Notes: a model not told the origin generated them from the sequence alone. A stretch of 52,630 bases of DNA from Bacteroidales bacterium (GCA_028680705.1 JAQUJY010000010.1:1-52630); one strand, 5' to 3'. Numbered from the stretch's first letter, positions 43,138-52,509 are shown. Numbers and translations are program-made.

Positions 43138-43159
43138 GTTCAAGCCTTGTTCTGGGCAC
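43138..43159 (+). repeat. Right attachment site (attR)
   Basis: GTTCAAGCCTTGTTCTGGGC followed by AC; 20/22 match to the tRNA-Leu(GAG) end. No acceptor or anticodon part is present, so this is a fragment and not a second tRNA gene. Confidence 0.85.
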
Positions 43160-43165
43160 AACAAT

Positions 43166-43200
43166 AAACCCTGCAAAATATATAGTTTACAGGGTTTTTT
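43166..43200 (+). terminator. Displaced native terminator of tRNA-Leu(GAG)
   Basis: AAACCCTG (43166-43173) / CAGGGTTT (43190-43197) plus T run, 7 bases right of attR. Before integration it would have ended the tRNA transcript. Confidence 0.7.
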
Positions 43201-43304
43201 GGTAAATGGGTTTACGGAAAAGTTTTTGAGCATCAATCTCTATTACAGAACTAGTGTTCCAGAGGTAGTATGTGCTTGTGTTTGGTAGGTTTAATTTCTG
43301 CTTT

Positions 43305-44591
43305 TTATTCAAAATCAATGAACATATGATTAAAATTTAGGGTCATCTCATTAAACTGTGTGAAAACATCCTGTCCTAAATTACCGTCATAATGTTTGGT
43401 AAACTCAAATTCTTCAAGTAAAACACGTATTTCTGGAAGGACATTACTTCTAGTCCCGATGGTATAGCTAAAGTTTTTTAGAACGTACCCTTCAATATCA
43501 ATAATTCCACCTGCACCACCCTGCTGGGCGGTTTGTAGTTTCCCATTCCTTTCTACTTCATCTTTATGAGCTTCATAATATCTTTTTGATAGTTCAGATT
43601 TATTTGCGCCAGTATCAAAAGTTAAAAGCAAAGTATCATTATCTGAAAATAACTGTACAACAGGACGTAAGCCATCCAAAAACATATTTTCTAATTGCTT
43701 ACTTTGTGGTGCAAATGGCACCTTAAGTGTTCCATCTTTACGTATTCTTATTTCACCCATTTGATGAATAACCGGGAAACCAATAATGCCGTGAATTTCA
43801 TAATTGATAGAAGGGAAAGATAGATGCTCGTCAGGGAGCACAAGAAACACCACGTTTTCAAATAGAATATCACCTACGTATAGGCTATCGGCCACTGCCA
43901 ATTTTGTTTGAACGGTAATACTTGTAGACGAACCTACTTTTACGTCAGATTCATATATCTTAAGTCCCATTTTTTTTGCAAAACTGCTGGAGATGGTTGA
44001 CAACTCAGCACCTGTATCAAAAATAAATTCATCTTGTATTTTGCCACATTTAACGGTGCTCATTAAATGATTATATTGATTTCGGTAAGAGGGAATTTCA
44101 GTATCCTTTTCTTTGTGAATCATTTGAGGTTCCACAGAGGCTATAGTTTCAAAGAGATGAAGCATGTTCTGGTAATCTTCCATTTTTGAACTATCTAAAA
44201 GATGATTGTATTTCTCAATAATAGTTTTATATATTTCAGTTGCATCTTTATACTGATACCTGTGGATGAAATTATTAGATTTAATAGTCAGCAATTCAGA
44301 TATAATCGTGTCGTTGAGTTGGCTCTTGTATTTTTTTAACAGGATATTTACATTTTCATTGGATTTTTGCATCTCGTTAAATGCTTGAGCACAATATGCT
44401 TCGTAGTATAGTTGCCTGTCCCTAGACAGTTTGTTCTCTGCATTTTTCAACTTTTCCCTAAGCACGAAAAAGTTTTTATTCTCAAGTAGTTCTGATAGCT
44501 GATTATCAAATACAATATCGTTTTTACTAATATTTGAGCAGCCAATAGAAATAATGACGATTAGAATAATCAGGTTTGTTTTGATTTTCAT
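43305..44591 (-). CDS. Lipoprotein with two retropepsin-like motifs
   Basis: A 428-residue exported protein. The signal (IILIVIISIGCSN) gives a lipobox Cys at residue 18. Residues about 30-160 are helical and TPR-like. Two aspartic protease sequences follow: FDTGAELST (D192) with a downstream IIG (268-270), and FDTGANKSE (D326) with NLG (404-406). Most bacterial retropepsin-like proteins carry one and dimerise; two in one chain would make an internal dimer like pepsin. It lies just outside attR, between the displaced terminator and pepP, and is AT-rich. Whether it cuts peptides is inference. Confidence 0.78.
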   Translation of the reverse strand: MKIKTNLIILIVIISIGCSNISKNDIVFDNQLSELLENKNFFVLREKLKNAENKLSRDRQLYYEAYCAQAFNEMQKSNENVNILLKKYKSQLNDTIISELLTIKSNNFIHRYQYKDATEIYKTIIEKYNHLLDSSKMEDYQNMLHLFETIASVEPQMIHKEKDTEIPSYRNQYNHLMSTVKCGKIQDEFIFDTGAELSTISSSFAKKMGLKIYESDVKVGSSTSITVQTKLAVADSLYVGDILFENVVFLVLPDEHLSFPSINYEIHGIIGFPVIHQMGEIRIRKDGTLKVPFAPQSKQLENMFLDGLRPVVQLFSDNDTLLLTFDTGANKSELSKRYYEAHKDEVERNGKLQTAQQGGAGGIIDIEGYVLKNFSYTIGTRSNVLPEIRVLLEEFEFTKHYDGNLGQDVFTQFNEMTLNFNHMFIDFE

Positions 44592-44736
44592 TTTTAACTG
44601 TTTGGTTATTTTACGTATGAGTTTCTAATTGCCGTTAACTCTTTTAGTAAGGCGAGTTTTGTTTTTTTGTTTTGTGGAGTAATCAAGTCTACTCAATGCG
44701 ACTGATTTAAGTGGAATATAGTTTTAGGTTAACCAT

Positions 44737-46521
44737 TTAAATTTCTTTTGTTTTCTTTAACAGCCAGTCTTTCATGCTCTGGTTAAGCCGGGGGGCTAAT
44801 TTTTCGTAAACCATTTTATGGTAATCGGTTAGCCAACTGCGTTCCTCAGGGCTAAGCATATCAACTTTTATTGGCTTTGTGTCAATTGGGCACAGTGTAA
44901 CCGTTTCAAAATTGTAGAACTTGCCCGAATCGGTTTCCATTGCCTCACGGCAAATTATGAGATTCTCAATACGGATTCCATATTTGCCAGCACGGTAAAT
45001 GCCAGGTTCGTTGGATTGAATCATCCCTGGCTCAATGGTTACAGGATTCTCGTTTTGTCTAATGGATTGTGGTCCTTCGTGAACATTCAGGAATGCTCCA
45101 ATGCCATGCCCTGTACCATGGCCGTAGTTTACGCCTTTGTTCCACATGGCCATTCGCGCCAGTATATCGAGTTGGCTACCACGCGTTCCGGCAGGGAATT
45201 GTGCCATTGAGAGCTGAATCATCCCCTTTAGCACAAGCGTGTAGTCCTCCATCTCTTCCTGGGTTGGTTGACCAAGGTGGGTGGTTCGGGTTATATCGGT
45301 TGTTCCCTGCAGGTATTGCCCACCCGAATCGACAAGTAGAAAGCCCTCGGGTTTTATTTGCGATGCTGTTTCAGCGCTTGCGCTGTAGTGAACAATAGCT
45401 CCATGTTCGCGGTAACCTGCAATTGTGCCAAAACTTTCGGAAACAAATCCTTCCTGTTCGCTACGTAGTTCAACCAGCTTTTCGGCGATGGTTGTTTCAG
45501 TAATCTGTTCTTTGCCCACTCCATTTTCAACCCAATGTATAAATTTGCACATGGCTACCCCATCCTTTATAAGGCTTTGCTTAATGTTTTCAATTTCAAT
45601 AGGGTTTTTAATAGCCTTTAGCTTGGTGGGTATGCTCAACGTTTTAATAGTTTTCGACTCCTTTGGGATAAGTGAGTAGAGCCAGTGGTTTATCCTCGAC
45701 TTGTCTAGAGCAAAAATAGTTTCGGCTGTTGCCGATTTTATCGCCTTCCCAATCTTACCGTAATTTTTAATGGTTACGCCTTGCTGAACTAGATTGTTAG
45801 CCAACTCTTCGCTCAGTTTCTGTGGATCAATATAAAGTGTTGCTTTTTCAAGCGTTATAAAGCCGTAAGCCATAGCTACGGGGTTGTATTCAATATCGTT
45901 TCCTCTGATATTGAATGCCCATGCCACCTCGTCTAAAGCAGAAAGGATGCAAGCATTTGCACTGTTTTTTGTAAGTTCTTTGCGGATAATGGTTAACTTT
46001 TCGTTAACGGCAAGTCCAGCATATCTGAGCTCATGCTCAAATGCTTTCCCAGTTGGCATATCGGGCCTTTCGTCCCAAATCTCGTTGATTATATCAACTT
46101 TGGGGTTCGATTTTAGGCCTTTTTGTTTTATGTCCTTGATTAGTTTGGCTGCTTGCATATACGAAAGTAAACGCCCATCGAAACCAACTATTTGACCATG
46201 CTCAAGGTTTTGTCCCAGCCAATCTTCAATGCTAGGAGTATTGGGTAATCCCAATTTACAAAGTTCAATACCGCTGCCACTAAGTTCTTGCTCGGCTTGA
46301 AGAAAATATCGTGAGTCTGTCCAAAGTGCTGCTTTGGTTGTTGTAACCACAAGCGTACCAGCAGATCCTGTAAAGCCAGACAGCCATGCTCTCAATTTCC
46401 AGCAATCGGGGAGGTATTCACTAAGGTGTGGGTCGCTACTGGGGGCAATGTATGCGGCTATGCCGTTTGATGCCATAGAATCTCTGAGTTTGTTAATTCT
46501 ATCTGATGTTTCCATTTTCAT
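44737..46521 (-). CDS. pepP: Xaa-Pro aminopeptidase (M24B)
   Basis: A 594-residue creatinase-fold metallopeptidase that removes N-terminal residues before proline. Two non-catalytic N-terminal domains (1-320; e.g. GFTGSAGTLVVTTTKAALWTDSRYFLQAEQEL read in parts) precede the catalytic domain with metal ligands in DSGGQYLQGTTDITR, GHGTGHGIG, NEPGIY and GIRIENL. No signal peptide. This is the three-domain form seen in Bacteroidota and eukaryotes. A -7 box (TACCTTTG) lies 20 bases upstream. Confidence 0.94.
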   Translation of the reverse strand: MKMETSDRINKLRDSMASNGIAAYIAPSSDPHLSEYLPDCWKLRAWLSGFTGSAGTLVVTTTKAALWTDSRYFLQAEQELSGSGIELCKLGLPNTPSIEDWLGQNLEHGQIVGFDGRLLSYMQAAKLIKDIKQKGLKSNPKVDIINEIWDERPDMPTGKAFEHELRYAGLAVNEKLTIIRKELTKNSANACILSALDEVAWAFNIRGNDIEYNPVAMAYGFITLEKATLYIDPQKLSEELANNLVQQGVTIKNYGKIGKAIKSATAETIFALDKSRINHWLYSLIPKESKTIKTLSIPTKLKAIKNPIEIENIKQSLIKDGVAMCKFIHWVENGVGKEQITETTIAEKLVELRSEQEGFVSESFGTIAGYREHGAIVHYSASAETASQIKPEGFLLVDSGGQYLQGTTDITRTTHLGQPTQEEMEDYTLVLKGMIQLSMAQFPAGTRGSQLDILARMAMWNKGVNYGHGTGHGIGAFLNVHEGPQSIRQNENPVTIEPGMIQSNEPGIYRAGKYGIRIENLIICREAMETDSGKFYNFETVTLCPIDTKPIKVDMLSPEERSWLTDYHKMVYEKLAPRLNQSMKDWLLKKTKEI

Positions 46522-46860
46522 ACGGATTTAAGTTACCTAGCAAAGGTACAAAACGGATTTAAAATATCAGCAGGCATTAATTTATGCTATTGAAATTACA
46601 TTGCTTTATCAATCTGCAAACAAAACACCTAATTCATAGGTGCACCCTTAGAAAACAAGATTTCATTCTTTAACTTCCGACAGATTGATTTAAATCTATT
46701 TGTGAGTTAATACGCAAGCATGTAGGCCTTTTTGTTTAGCACTGAAATAATGTTTCAGTATTTTATTATTCCAGCAAGAGTCGGTTTTAATAGTTTTTTA
46801 TAAAAAGTTAGTGTTATTTCCCCGATATTTCATAACTTTTGACCCATAAAACTTGCTGCT
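46522..46860. other. Gene-free stretch between divergent genes
   Basis: 339 bases, AT-rich. It holds a -7 box for pepP on the minus strand (46541-46548, TACCTTTG) and a small hairpin ACTGAAA/TTTCAGT (46741-46759) followed by ATTTTATTATT. I see no convincing ORF; the hairpin could mark a short RNA or a stray terminator. Confidence 0.5.
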
Positions 46861-47169
46861 ATGAATACGCTCAAAATTTCGAAAAACAGAGCTCGCGATT
46901 TTTTGTCAGAGAAGTTAGCTCAAAGTATAATCCAATCTGAGTTAGAAGATTTAATTTCCGTTCTAAGATATAATGCCCTTGGCGGATATGAGAGGCTTGA
47001 TGATTTTGACCTGTTCGAGAATCTTGTTGCAGCTCTGCCCGAATTAGAATTGGTGTTTCTTGCCGAAACGGATGAACATTCGTTATATGTTGCTGTTAAA
47101 CCCGCATATAAAAAAGACGAGGATGCAGTGCTAATTGACATGAAAAAAACAATTCAGATTATCGTTTAA
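46861..47169 (+). CDS. Hypothetical 102-aa protein
   Basis: A small cytosolic protein, mixed alpha/beta (TLKISKNRARDFLSEKLAQS; PELELVFLAETDEHSLYVAV). No motif recognised. It lies 26 bases before the ccsBA gene and may share its transcript. A near-consensus -7 box lies about 25 bases upstream. Confidence 0.6.
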   Translation: MNTLKISKNRARDFLSEKLAQSIIQSELEDLISVLRYNALGGYERLDDFDLFENLVAALPELELVFLAETDEHSLYVAVKPAYKKDEDAVLIDMKKTIQIIV

Positions 47170-47195
47170 ACCTGAACTTCCCTAAACAATCTTTT

Positions 47196-50100
47196 ATGAT
47201 GAAATTTTTTAAGTTTTTGGCCTCACCTATGCTGATGGCCCTGTTGATTATTGCCTTTGGAGTATCGAGCGCAATGGCCACTTTTATTGAGAACGATTTT
47301 GGAACAGAGGCTGCAAGGGCTATAGTTTATAATGCATGGTGGTTTGAGTTTATCATGCTATTGCTTGTTCTTAACTTTTTGACCTCAATTTTTACCAGAA
47401 AACTTTTTAAAAAGGGTAAGGTTGCCGTGATGCTTTTTCACCTAGGTTTTGTTGTTATTCTTATTGGCTCTGCCATTACAAGGTATTATGGGCAAGAGGG
47501 AATGATGCATATTCGTAAAGGTGAAACAGCCAAGTGGTTTAGCTCAGCCGAAAAATGGATTAGTACTTACAATGACGAGGAATTGGTTGATAGCGACAAG
47601 GTTACGTTAACACCAGTTTCGAGGAATAGATACAAGAATACTTTAAAATTCAATGGTGAAAGGCTGGAAATTGAACTAACCGATTTAATCCCCCACGCAG
47701 TAGAAACCGTGGTTGAGCATTTCGACGGATATCCTGTTGTTTCGCTTTTTGCTATTTCAGCTATTCAGAATACCCCTGTTTTGGTCAGACCAAATCATCC
47801 TGTGAATATTGATAATGTGAGTATTGGGTTTGCCTCCGATGGCAATAAGTATGAAGTTGCATTAAAACTTGTTGATTCACAGATTCAGGTGCAATCTACA
47901 TTACCCATAATAGCTAGCCAAATGGAGGATGGAGTGGAGGAAGAACTTCATCAGAATGATTCAATTAAACTGAAGCCAAAAGTGTTTTACCAGATTGGAC
48001 GTTCTCAGTTTGCCTATCGTGGGCACTGGGAGTCGGCCATTGTTAAAATGGTTTACAACCCCGACCCCAATATTAGTGGCACCGATGTAATTGCCCTAAG
48101 TGCAAAGTATAAAGGCAATGAGCGTAATATTTACGTGCCGCTCTCGAATGTTAGCGACAATCCGGTTTACGAAAATTTTGAGGGAAAGAGGGTTGGGTTT
48201 AAGTATGGACCAAAACAGATTGAAATACCCTTTGGTGTAAAACTTCAGGATTTTATTTTAGAACGATATCCTGGTTCCGATAGTCCATCATCGTTTACCT
48301 CGAATGTGGTGGTGATAGACAAAGAGAATAATCTTGAGAAACCCTTCAGTATCTTCATGAATAATATACTAAATTATAAAGGTTATCGATTCTATCAGAG
48401 TTCATACGATGATGATGAGAAGGGAACGTTCCTGTCGGTGAATAAGGATTTGTTAGGCACAACGATAAGTTACTTGGGATACTTTATTCTTGTTGTGGGA
48501 ATATTGTGGGCGCTTGTAAGCTCCGGTAGTAGGTTTCGCAAGCTGATTTCTAAACCCGCTTCGGCCATAATTATTCTTTTAATGTTGCTTAGCTCTGTTC
48601 CCCTTTTTGCGCAGAATAATGCCCCAGAGGTAAATAAGGAACATGCTCGTGAGTTTAGCTCATTGCTTCTTCAGGATAAAGGAGGGCGAATGAAACCTGT
48701 ATCGACATTAGCCAGTGAGGTTTTACGCAAACTCAATAGGTCAACTAAACTTAATGGCCAATCGCCAGAGCAAGTTTACTTGGGTATGTCTGTATATCCC
48801 GATTTTTGGCAGCACACCCCTATAATCAAAATTAAGGGAAAGGAACTTAGTAGAGTGCTTGGGGTAAGAGACGATATGGCCGCCTTTGTCGATTTTTTCG
48901 ACCATAAGGTCGATGGTTCCTACAAACTAAGACGATTGGTTCAGGAGGCTTTTGCCCAAAAACCAGCACAACGTACAGCATTGCAAAAAGAGGTGATAAA
49001 GGCCGACGAGAAGGTTAATATTCTTTATATGGTATTTACTGGGCAGATGGCTCGGATATTCCCAATACCAGGGCATGCCGAAAATCGTTGGTTATCGATG
49101 GATGAGGTATCGAACAGGCCTGATTCAACTAGTGTGTTTGGTTTTGGCGATGTCTACTCCAGCTATATTCTCAGCGTTAGAAATGCAGTTAAGGACGAAA
49201 ATTGGGAACAACCCAGGGAGTTGTTGTCAGAATTAAAGGCCACACAACTACAGTATGGAGGAAGTATTATTCCTCTGGAATCAAAGATTAGGGCAGAGGT
49301 GATATCGAATAGACTACTAATTTTTGAGCGCTTAATACCCTTTTATGGGTTAACTGGTCTTGTGCTGCTAATCATTGTTTTTACTGAAATGTTCTATAAG
49401 GGGAACTTGGGTAAGCGTATTTTTACTGTTCTTGCAGCTGTGCTTATACTGGGGTTTGTTGCACAAACTTTTGCCATTGGGTTGAGGTGGTATATTGCAG
49501 GTAGAGCACCATTAAGTAATGGGTTCGAATCGTTGGTTTACGTATCGTGGGCGGCAATGCTTGCCGGTTTTATGTTTGCTAGGCGCAGCAGGGTAGTGCT
49601 GCCAGCTACAGCATTGCTTAGTACGCTAATTCTTTTTGTTGCCCACCTCTCATGGATGGACCCTGAAATTACCAATCTTGTCCCTGTGCTCAAATCATAT
49701 TGGTTAACCATTCATGTAGCGGTAATTACCGCCAGCTATGGTTTCTTTGGCCTGGGAGCAATACTGGGTCTTTTTAACATCTTTCTATATGCTTTTCAAA
49801 CAAAGAAAAACTTTGCAAGTATCGATAAGCATATTAAGAGTATTACGGTTATTAATGAGCTAAACCTAACCCTTGGGTTATACCTTTTAACAATAGGCTC
49901 ATTCCTAGGTGCTGTTTGGGCCAACGAATCGTGGGGGCGATACTGGGGATGGGATCCAAAGGAAACTTGGGCGCTGATTACCATTTTGGTTTATGCCTTT
50001 GTGCTTCATATGCGGTTAATCCCTTCGTTTAAATCAACGTTTGCGCTCAATTTTGGTTCCTTAATTGGCATTGGTTCGGTGCTTATGACCTACTTCGGGG

Positions 50101-50273
50101 TTAACTATTACCTGTCGGGTTTGCACAGCTATGCAGGTGGTGATGCTGTTTCAGTGCCCCGTTGGTTATTTATTATTGTGGTGGGTTTATTAACCCTCAG
50201 CCTTTTTGCATGGTATAACAATAGGATGATTGTGGGCGATGCTAAAAAACCTAAAGAAAGCAACACTGATTAG
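47196..50273 (+). CDS. ccsBA: Fused CcsBA cytochrome c assembly protein
   Basis: A 1025-residue inner-membrane protein joining ResB/CcsB and ResC/CcsA of system II cytochrome c maturation. The N-terminal half has membrane helices near 8-28, 48-62 and 78-95, a large periplasmic domain (100-420) and two helices (about 424-480). The C-terminal half has a periplasmic segment (480-700) and a set of helices carrying the WWD haem-handling motif WGRYWGWDPKETWALI near residues 910-926. It exports haem and attaches it to apocytochromes. The TlpA-like lipoprotein at 11.4 kb may act with it. Confidence 0.95.
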   Translation: MMKFFKFLASPMLMALLIIAFGVSSAMATFIENDFGTEAARAIVYNAWWFEFIMLLLVLNFLTSIFTRKLFKKGKVAVMLFHLGFVVILIGSAITRYYGQEGMMHIRKGETAKWFSSAEKWISTYNDEELVDSDKVTLTPVSRNRYKNTLKFNGERLEIELTDLIPHAVETVVEHFDGYPVVSLFAISAIQNTPVLVRPNHPVNIDNVSIGFASDGNKYEVALKLVDSQIQVQSTLPIIASQMEDGVEEELHQNDSIKLKPKVFYQIGRSQFAYRGHWESAIVKMVYNPDPNISGTDVIALSAKYKGNERNIYVPLSNVSDNPVYENFEGKRVGFKYGPKQIEIPFGVKLQDFILERYPGSDSPSSFTSNVVVIDKENNLEKPFSIFMNNILNYKGYRFYQSSYDDDEKGTFLSVNKDLLGTTISYLGYFILVVGILWALVSSGSRFRKLISKPASAIIILLMLLSSVPLFAQNNAPEVNKEHAREFSSLLLQDKGGRMKPVSTLASEVLRKLNRSTKLNGQSPEQVYLGMSVYPDFWQHTPIIKIKGKELSRVLGVRDDMAAFVDFFDHKVDGSYKLRRLVQEAFAQKPAQRTALQKEVIKADEKVNILYMVFTGQMARIFPIPGHAENRWLSMDEVSNRPDSTSVFGFGDVYSSYILSVRNAVKDENWEQPRELLSELKATQLQYGGSIIPLESKIRAEVISNRLLIFERLIPFYGLTGLVLLIIVFTEMFYKGNLGKRIFTVLAAVLILGFVAQTFAIGLRWYIAGRAPLSNGFESLVYVSWAAMLAGFMFARRSRVVLPATALLSTLILFVAHLSWMDPEITNLVPVLKSYWLTIHVAVITASYGFFGLGAILGLFNIFLYAFQTKKNFASIDKHIKSITVINELNLTLGLYLLTIGSFLGAVWANESWGRYWGWDPKETWALITILVYAFVLHMRLIPSFKSTFALNFGSLIGIGSVLMTYFGVNYYLSGLHSYAGGDAVSVPRWLFIIVVGLLTLSLFAWYNNRMIVGDAKKPKESNTD

Positions 50274-50346
50274 TTTTGAAAACAAAACGTTTTCATTGAT
50301 GTTTTACATCCTACAAATATGTGTTTAATATTAAAACGCTTTCAAT

Positions 50347-51504
50347 ATGAATAGTTTCGAGTTTTATAATCCGGTTAAAATCCTTTTTGGAGAGGGTAAG
50401 GTTGATGAAATTGCCAATGAGATTCCTGAAGATGCAGTGGTTTTGATAACCTATGGTGGGGGAAGCATTAAGAAGAATGGCGTTTATCAGAAGGTGATGA
50501 ATGCACTAAAAGGATTTAAGGTTGTTGAGTTTGGCGGTATTGAGCCTAATCCGAAGTACGAAGACCTGATGAAGGCTGTTGATTACGCTCGTAAAGAACA
50601 GGTAACTTTTTTGCTGGCGGTTGGCGGAGGCTCCGTAATTGATGGTACAAAGTTTATTGCAGCAGCTGTTCCTTTTACTGGCGATCCTTGGAATTTGCTG
50701 GTTGGGGGCAAGGCCTTTACTGTTGAGAATGCCTTACCCATAGGAACAGTGCTAACGTTACCGGCTACCGGATCAGAAATGAACTCTGGGGCTGTTGTAA
50801 GCCGTAAGTCAACTCAGGAGAAATATTCTTTTGGCAGCCCATTACTTTATCCGAAATTCTCTGTTCTCGATCCAACATTTACCTATTCGTTGCCAGAAAC
50901 TCAGGTTGCCAACGGGGTTATAGATGCATTTATACACGTAACCGAACAGTATTTAACATATCCTGATCAAGCGCATATTCAGGACAGATGGTCCGAAGGC
51001 GTATTGCAGACCTTGGTTGAGCTTGGCCCGCAGGCCATTAGCAACCCACTAAACTACGATGTACGGTCGAATATTATGTGGAGTTGTACCATGGCTCTGA
51101 ATGGTATTCTTTCGGTTGGTGTGCCAACCGATTGGGCAACGCACATGATTGGGCATGAGCTAACCGCTTTCTTTGGACTCGATCATGCTATTACGTTAGC
51201 CATAATCTTGCCCTCGCTACTCAGAACCATGCGCGATGAGAAGAAGTTGAAACTCTTACAGTACGGTAAAAGGGTATGGGGGATTGAAACTGGAACCGAT
51301 GATATTCGCGTTGACAAGGCCATTGAGGCAACCGAAAAGTTTTTCCAATCGATGGGTATTAAAACGCGTTTTGCCGATTACGGCATAACAATAGATCAAC
51401 TTAAGCCAATTGTAGAGCGTTTTAAGCAACGGGGATGGAAACTTGGAGAGAATAAAACCATAACCTCTGATATTATTGAGGCAATTTTAAAAGGAGCTCT
51501 TTAA
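50347..51504 (+). CDS. Iron-containing alcohol dehydrogenase (YqhD/BDH type)
   Basis: A 385-residue group III dehydrogenase that reduces aldehydes with NAD(P)H. The cofactor motif is ITYGGGSIKKNGVY (37-50) and LLAVGGGSVIDGTKF; the metal ligands are D193, H197 (VIDAFIHVTEQ), H266 and H280 (ATHMIGHELTAFFGLDHAIT). The pattern matches NADPH-dependent butanol dehydrogenase/YqhD. It is monocistronic, 73 bases after ccsBA, and its 51505-51748 flank has no gene. Confidence 0.93.
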   Translation: MNSFEFYNPVKILFGEGKVDEIANEIPEDAVVLITYGGGSIKKNGVYQKVMNALKGFKVVEFGGIEPNPKYEDLMKAVDYARKEQVTFLLAVGGGSVIDGTKFIAAAVPFTGDPWNLLVGGKAFTVENALPIGTVLTLPATGSEMNSGAVVSRKSTQEKYSFGSPLLYPKFSVLDPTFTYSLPETQVANGVIDAFIHVTEQYLTYPDQAHIQDRWSEGVLQTLVELGPQAISNPLNYDVRSNIMWSCTMALNGILSVGVPTDWATHMIGHELTAFFGLDHAITLAIILPSLLRTMRDEKKLKLLQYGKRVWGIETGTDDIRVDKAIEATEKFFQSMGIKTRFADYGITIDQLKPIVERFKQRGWKLGENKTITSDIIEAILKGAL

Positions 51505-51589
51505 ATCTGGGATTTTGATTTTATATGTACTTGTATAACAGCGCTTACTTTTTTTTACCAAAAGTATTCTAATTTAAAGCCATAAAAAG

Positions 51590-51620
51590 TTTGCTGTTTT
51601 CAATTGATTTTATACTTTTG
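51590..51620 (+). promoter_or_regulatory. Consensus promoter before tRNA-Ser(GCT)
   Basis: TTTG (51590-51593), 19-base spacer, TACTTTTG (51613-51620). It reads toward tRNA-Ser with a leader of about 120 bases; no ORF of note lies between. Confidence 0.55.
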
Positions 51621-51748
51621 CCATGCTTTTAGCAAAGGGTTCTTTTATAAAATGTTTGTTTGGTGTGTGAGTAATTAATAACTCAGCATTTTAGGCTTAA
51701 GTCATCTACCGAATGGTGGATAAACTGCCGAACTCGCAAAAGTTTTTA

Positions 51749-51836
<88 letters not shown>

Positions 51837-51928
51837 AACAATTAGCATTGAAATTCTAATGTAGTTGTGAGAGTAGGGGAGTAAGGAAGCGAGTTTATAA
51901 GAATATCACAGTTATATAGCATTATTTT

Positions 51929-52003
51929 CGGGGTGTAGCGCAGTCCGGTTAGCGCACCTGGTTTGGGACCAGGGGGTCGCAGGTTCGAATCCTGCCACCC
52001 CGA
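51929..52003 (+). tRNA. tRNA-Pro(TGG)
   Basis: Acceptor CGGGGTG/CACCCCG, discriminator A, anticodon stem CCTGG/CCAGG with loop TTTGGGA (anticodon TGG), T loop TTCGAAT. Same acceptor as tRNA-Pro(GGG) at 12110. Confidence 0.95.
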
Positions 52004-52015
52004 CTAGTAAAAACG

Positions 52016-52055
52016 AACGACCTTGTTAATCAGCAGATTACAGGGTCGTTTTTGT
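52016..52055 (+). terminator. Terminator behind tRNA-Pro(TGG)
   Basis: AACGACC (52016-52022) / GGTCGTT (52044-52050), with inner pairing TAATC/GATTA, followed by TTTTGTTT. Confidence 0.8.
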
Positions 52056-52383
52056 TTGCAGTGTAAAATGTGTTATAAAATTCTGCCCTGTTTAAATTTT
52101 CCAGAAATTATTACAATCATTAGTTTATTTATGTCGCACCCCACGCTCCAGATCCCTAAGTGTATTACCCTGCCATAGGGTTACTTTTTTATGCCTATTT
52201 TGTAAGCTACTACCACTATTTTTTACTTAATTTTTATTTTGTGTTACATTCTTATTGCACAATACCGTTAGTTTGTTGAATATTAGTACTATATATAATC
52301 CTATCCCTCCCCGACAACAACATAAAGCAATCAGTTAATTATTAATTGGTTGCGTTTTTTATTTTAGGGGTATTGCGTCACGA
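52056..52383. other. Gene-free stretch near the right edge
   Basis: About 330 AT-rich bases without a supported gene. An imperfect hairpin (GCAATCAGTT paired with AATTGGTTGC, 52329-52355) followed by TTTTTTATTTT is terminator-like. Confidence 0.5.
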
Positions 52384-52509
52384 TTATTGCAATCTTTGAA
52401 TTAACATAAATCTCTGATATTGGGCATAATCAAAATACCCTTTGTCAAAGGTAATTATCGAGCCAGCTGAAAGGTTGTGAATTTCTCCTAAAAATAAATG
52501 GACATTGGT
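52384..52509 (-). pseudogene. Remnant of an IS4-type transposase
   Basis: A 41-residue fragment without a start codon reads LSAGSIITFDKGYFDYAQY followed by QRF, the region around the second catalytic Asp of IS4/DDE transposases (D in TFDKGYFDY). A stop directly precedes it and another ends it, so only a piece of the gene remains. Related full copies may exist elsewhere in the genome. Confidence 0.7.

Larger units (their letters stand above)
30733..43159. mobile_element. 12.4-kb integrated phage satellite-like element
   Basis: Bounded by a 22-bp imperfect repeat of the tRNA-Leu(GAG) 3' end (20/22, with the last 14 bases CTTGTTCTGGGCAC identical). It carries a tyrosine integrase beside the right end, a control region with palindromes near the left end, a replication block (initiator-like protein, DnaB helicase), an excisionase-like HTH protein, a terminase small-subunit-like protein, a MuF minor head protein, a possible gp10-like protein, an HD hydrolase and several unknowns. 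No large terminase, portal, capsid, protease or tail gene is present. By eye its genes are richer in G+C than the flanks. Size and content fit a PICI-like satellite; a shortened prophage is the alternative. Confidence 0.85.

Noticed and set aside
43138-43159. A second tRNA-Leu gene at the right end of the element
   Set aside because: Only the 3' end of the tRNA is repeated; it is an attachment site.
30733-43159. Complete prophage
   Set aside because: No large terminase, portal, major capsid, tail or lysis gene could be found among the frames.
46700-46775. Small RNA ending at the ACTGAAA/TTTCAGT hairpin
   Set aside because: No convincing promoter was found upstream; kept only as a note for the gap.
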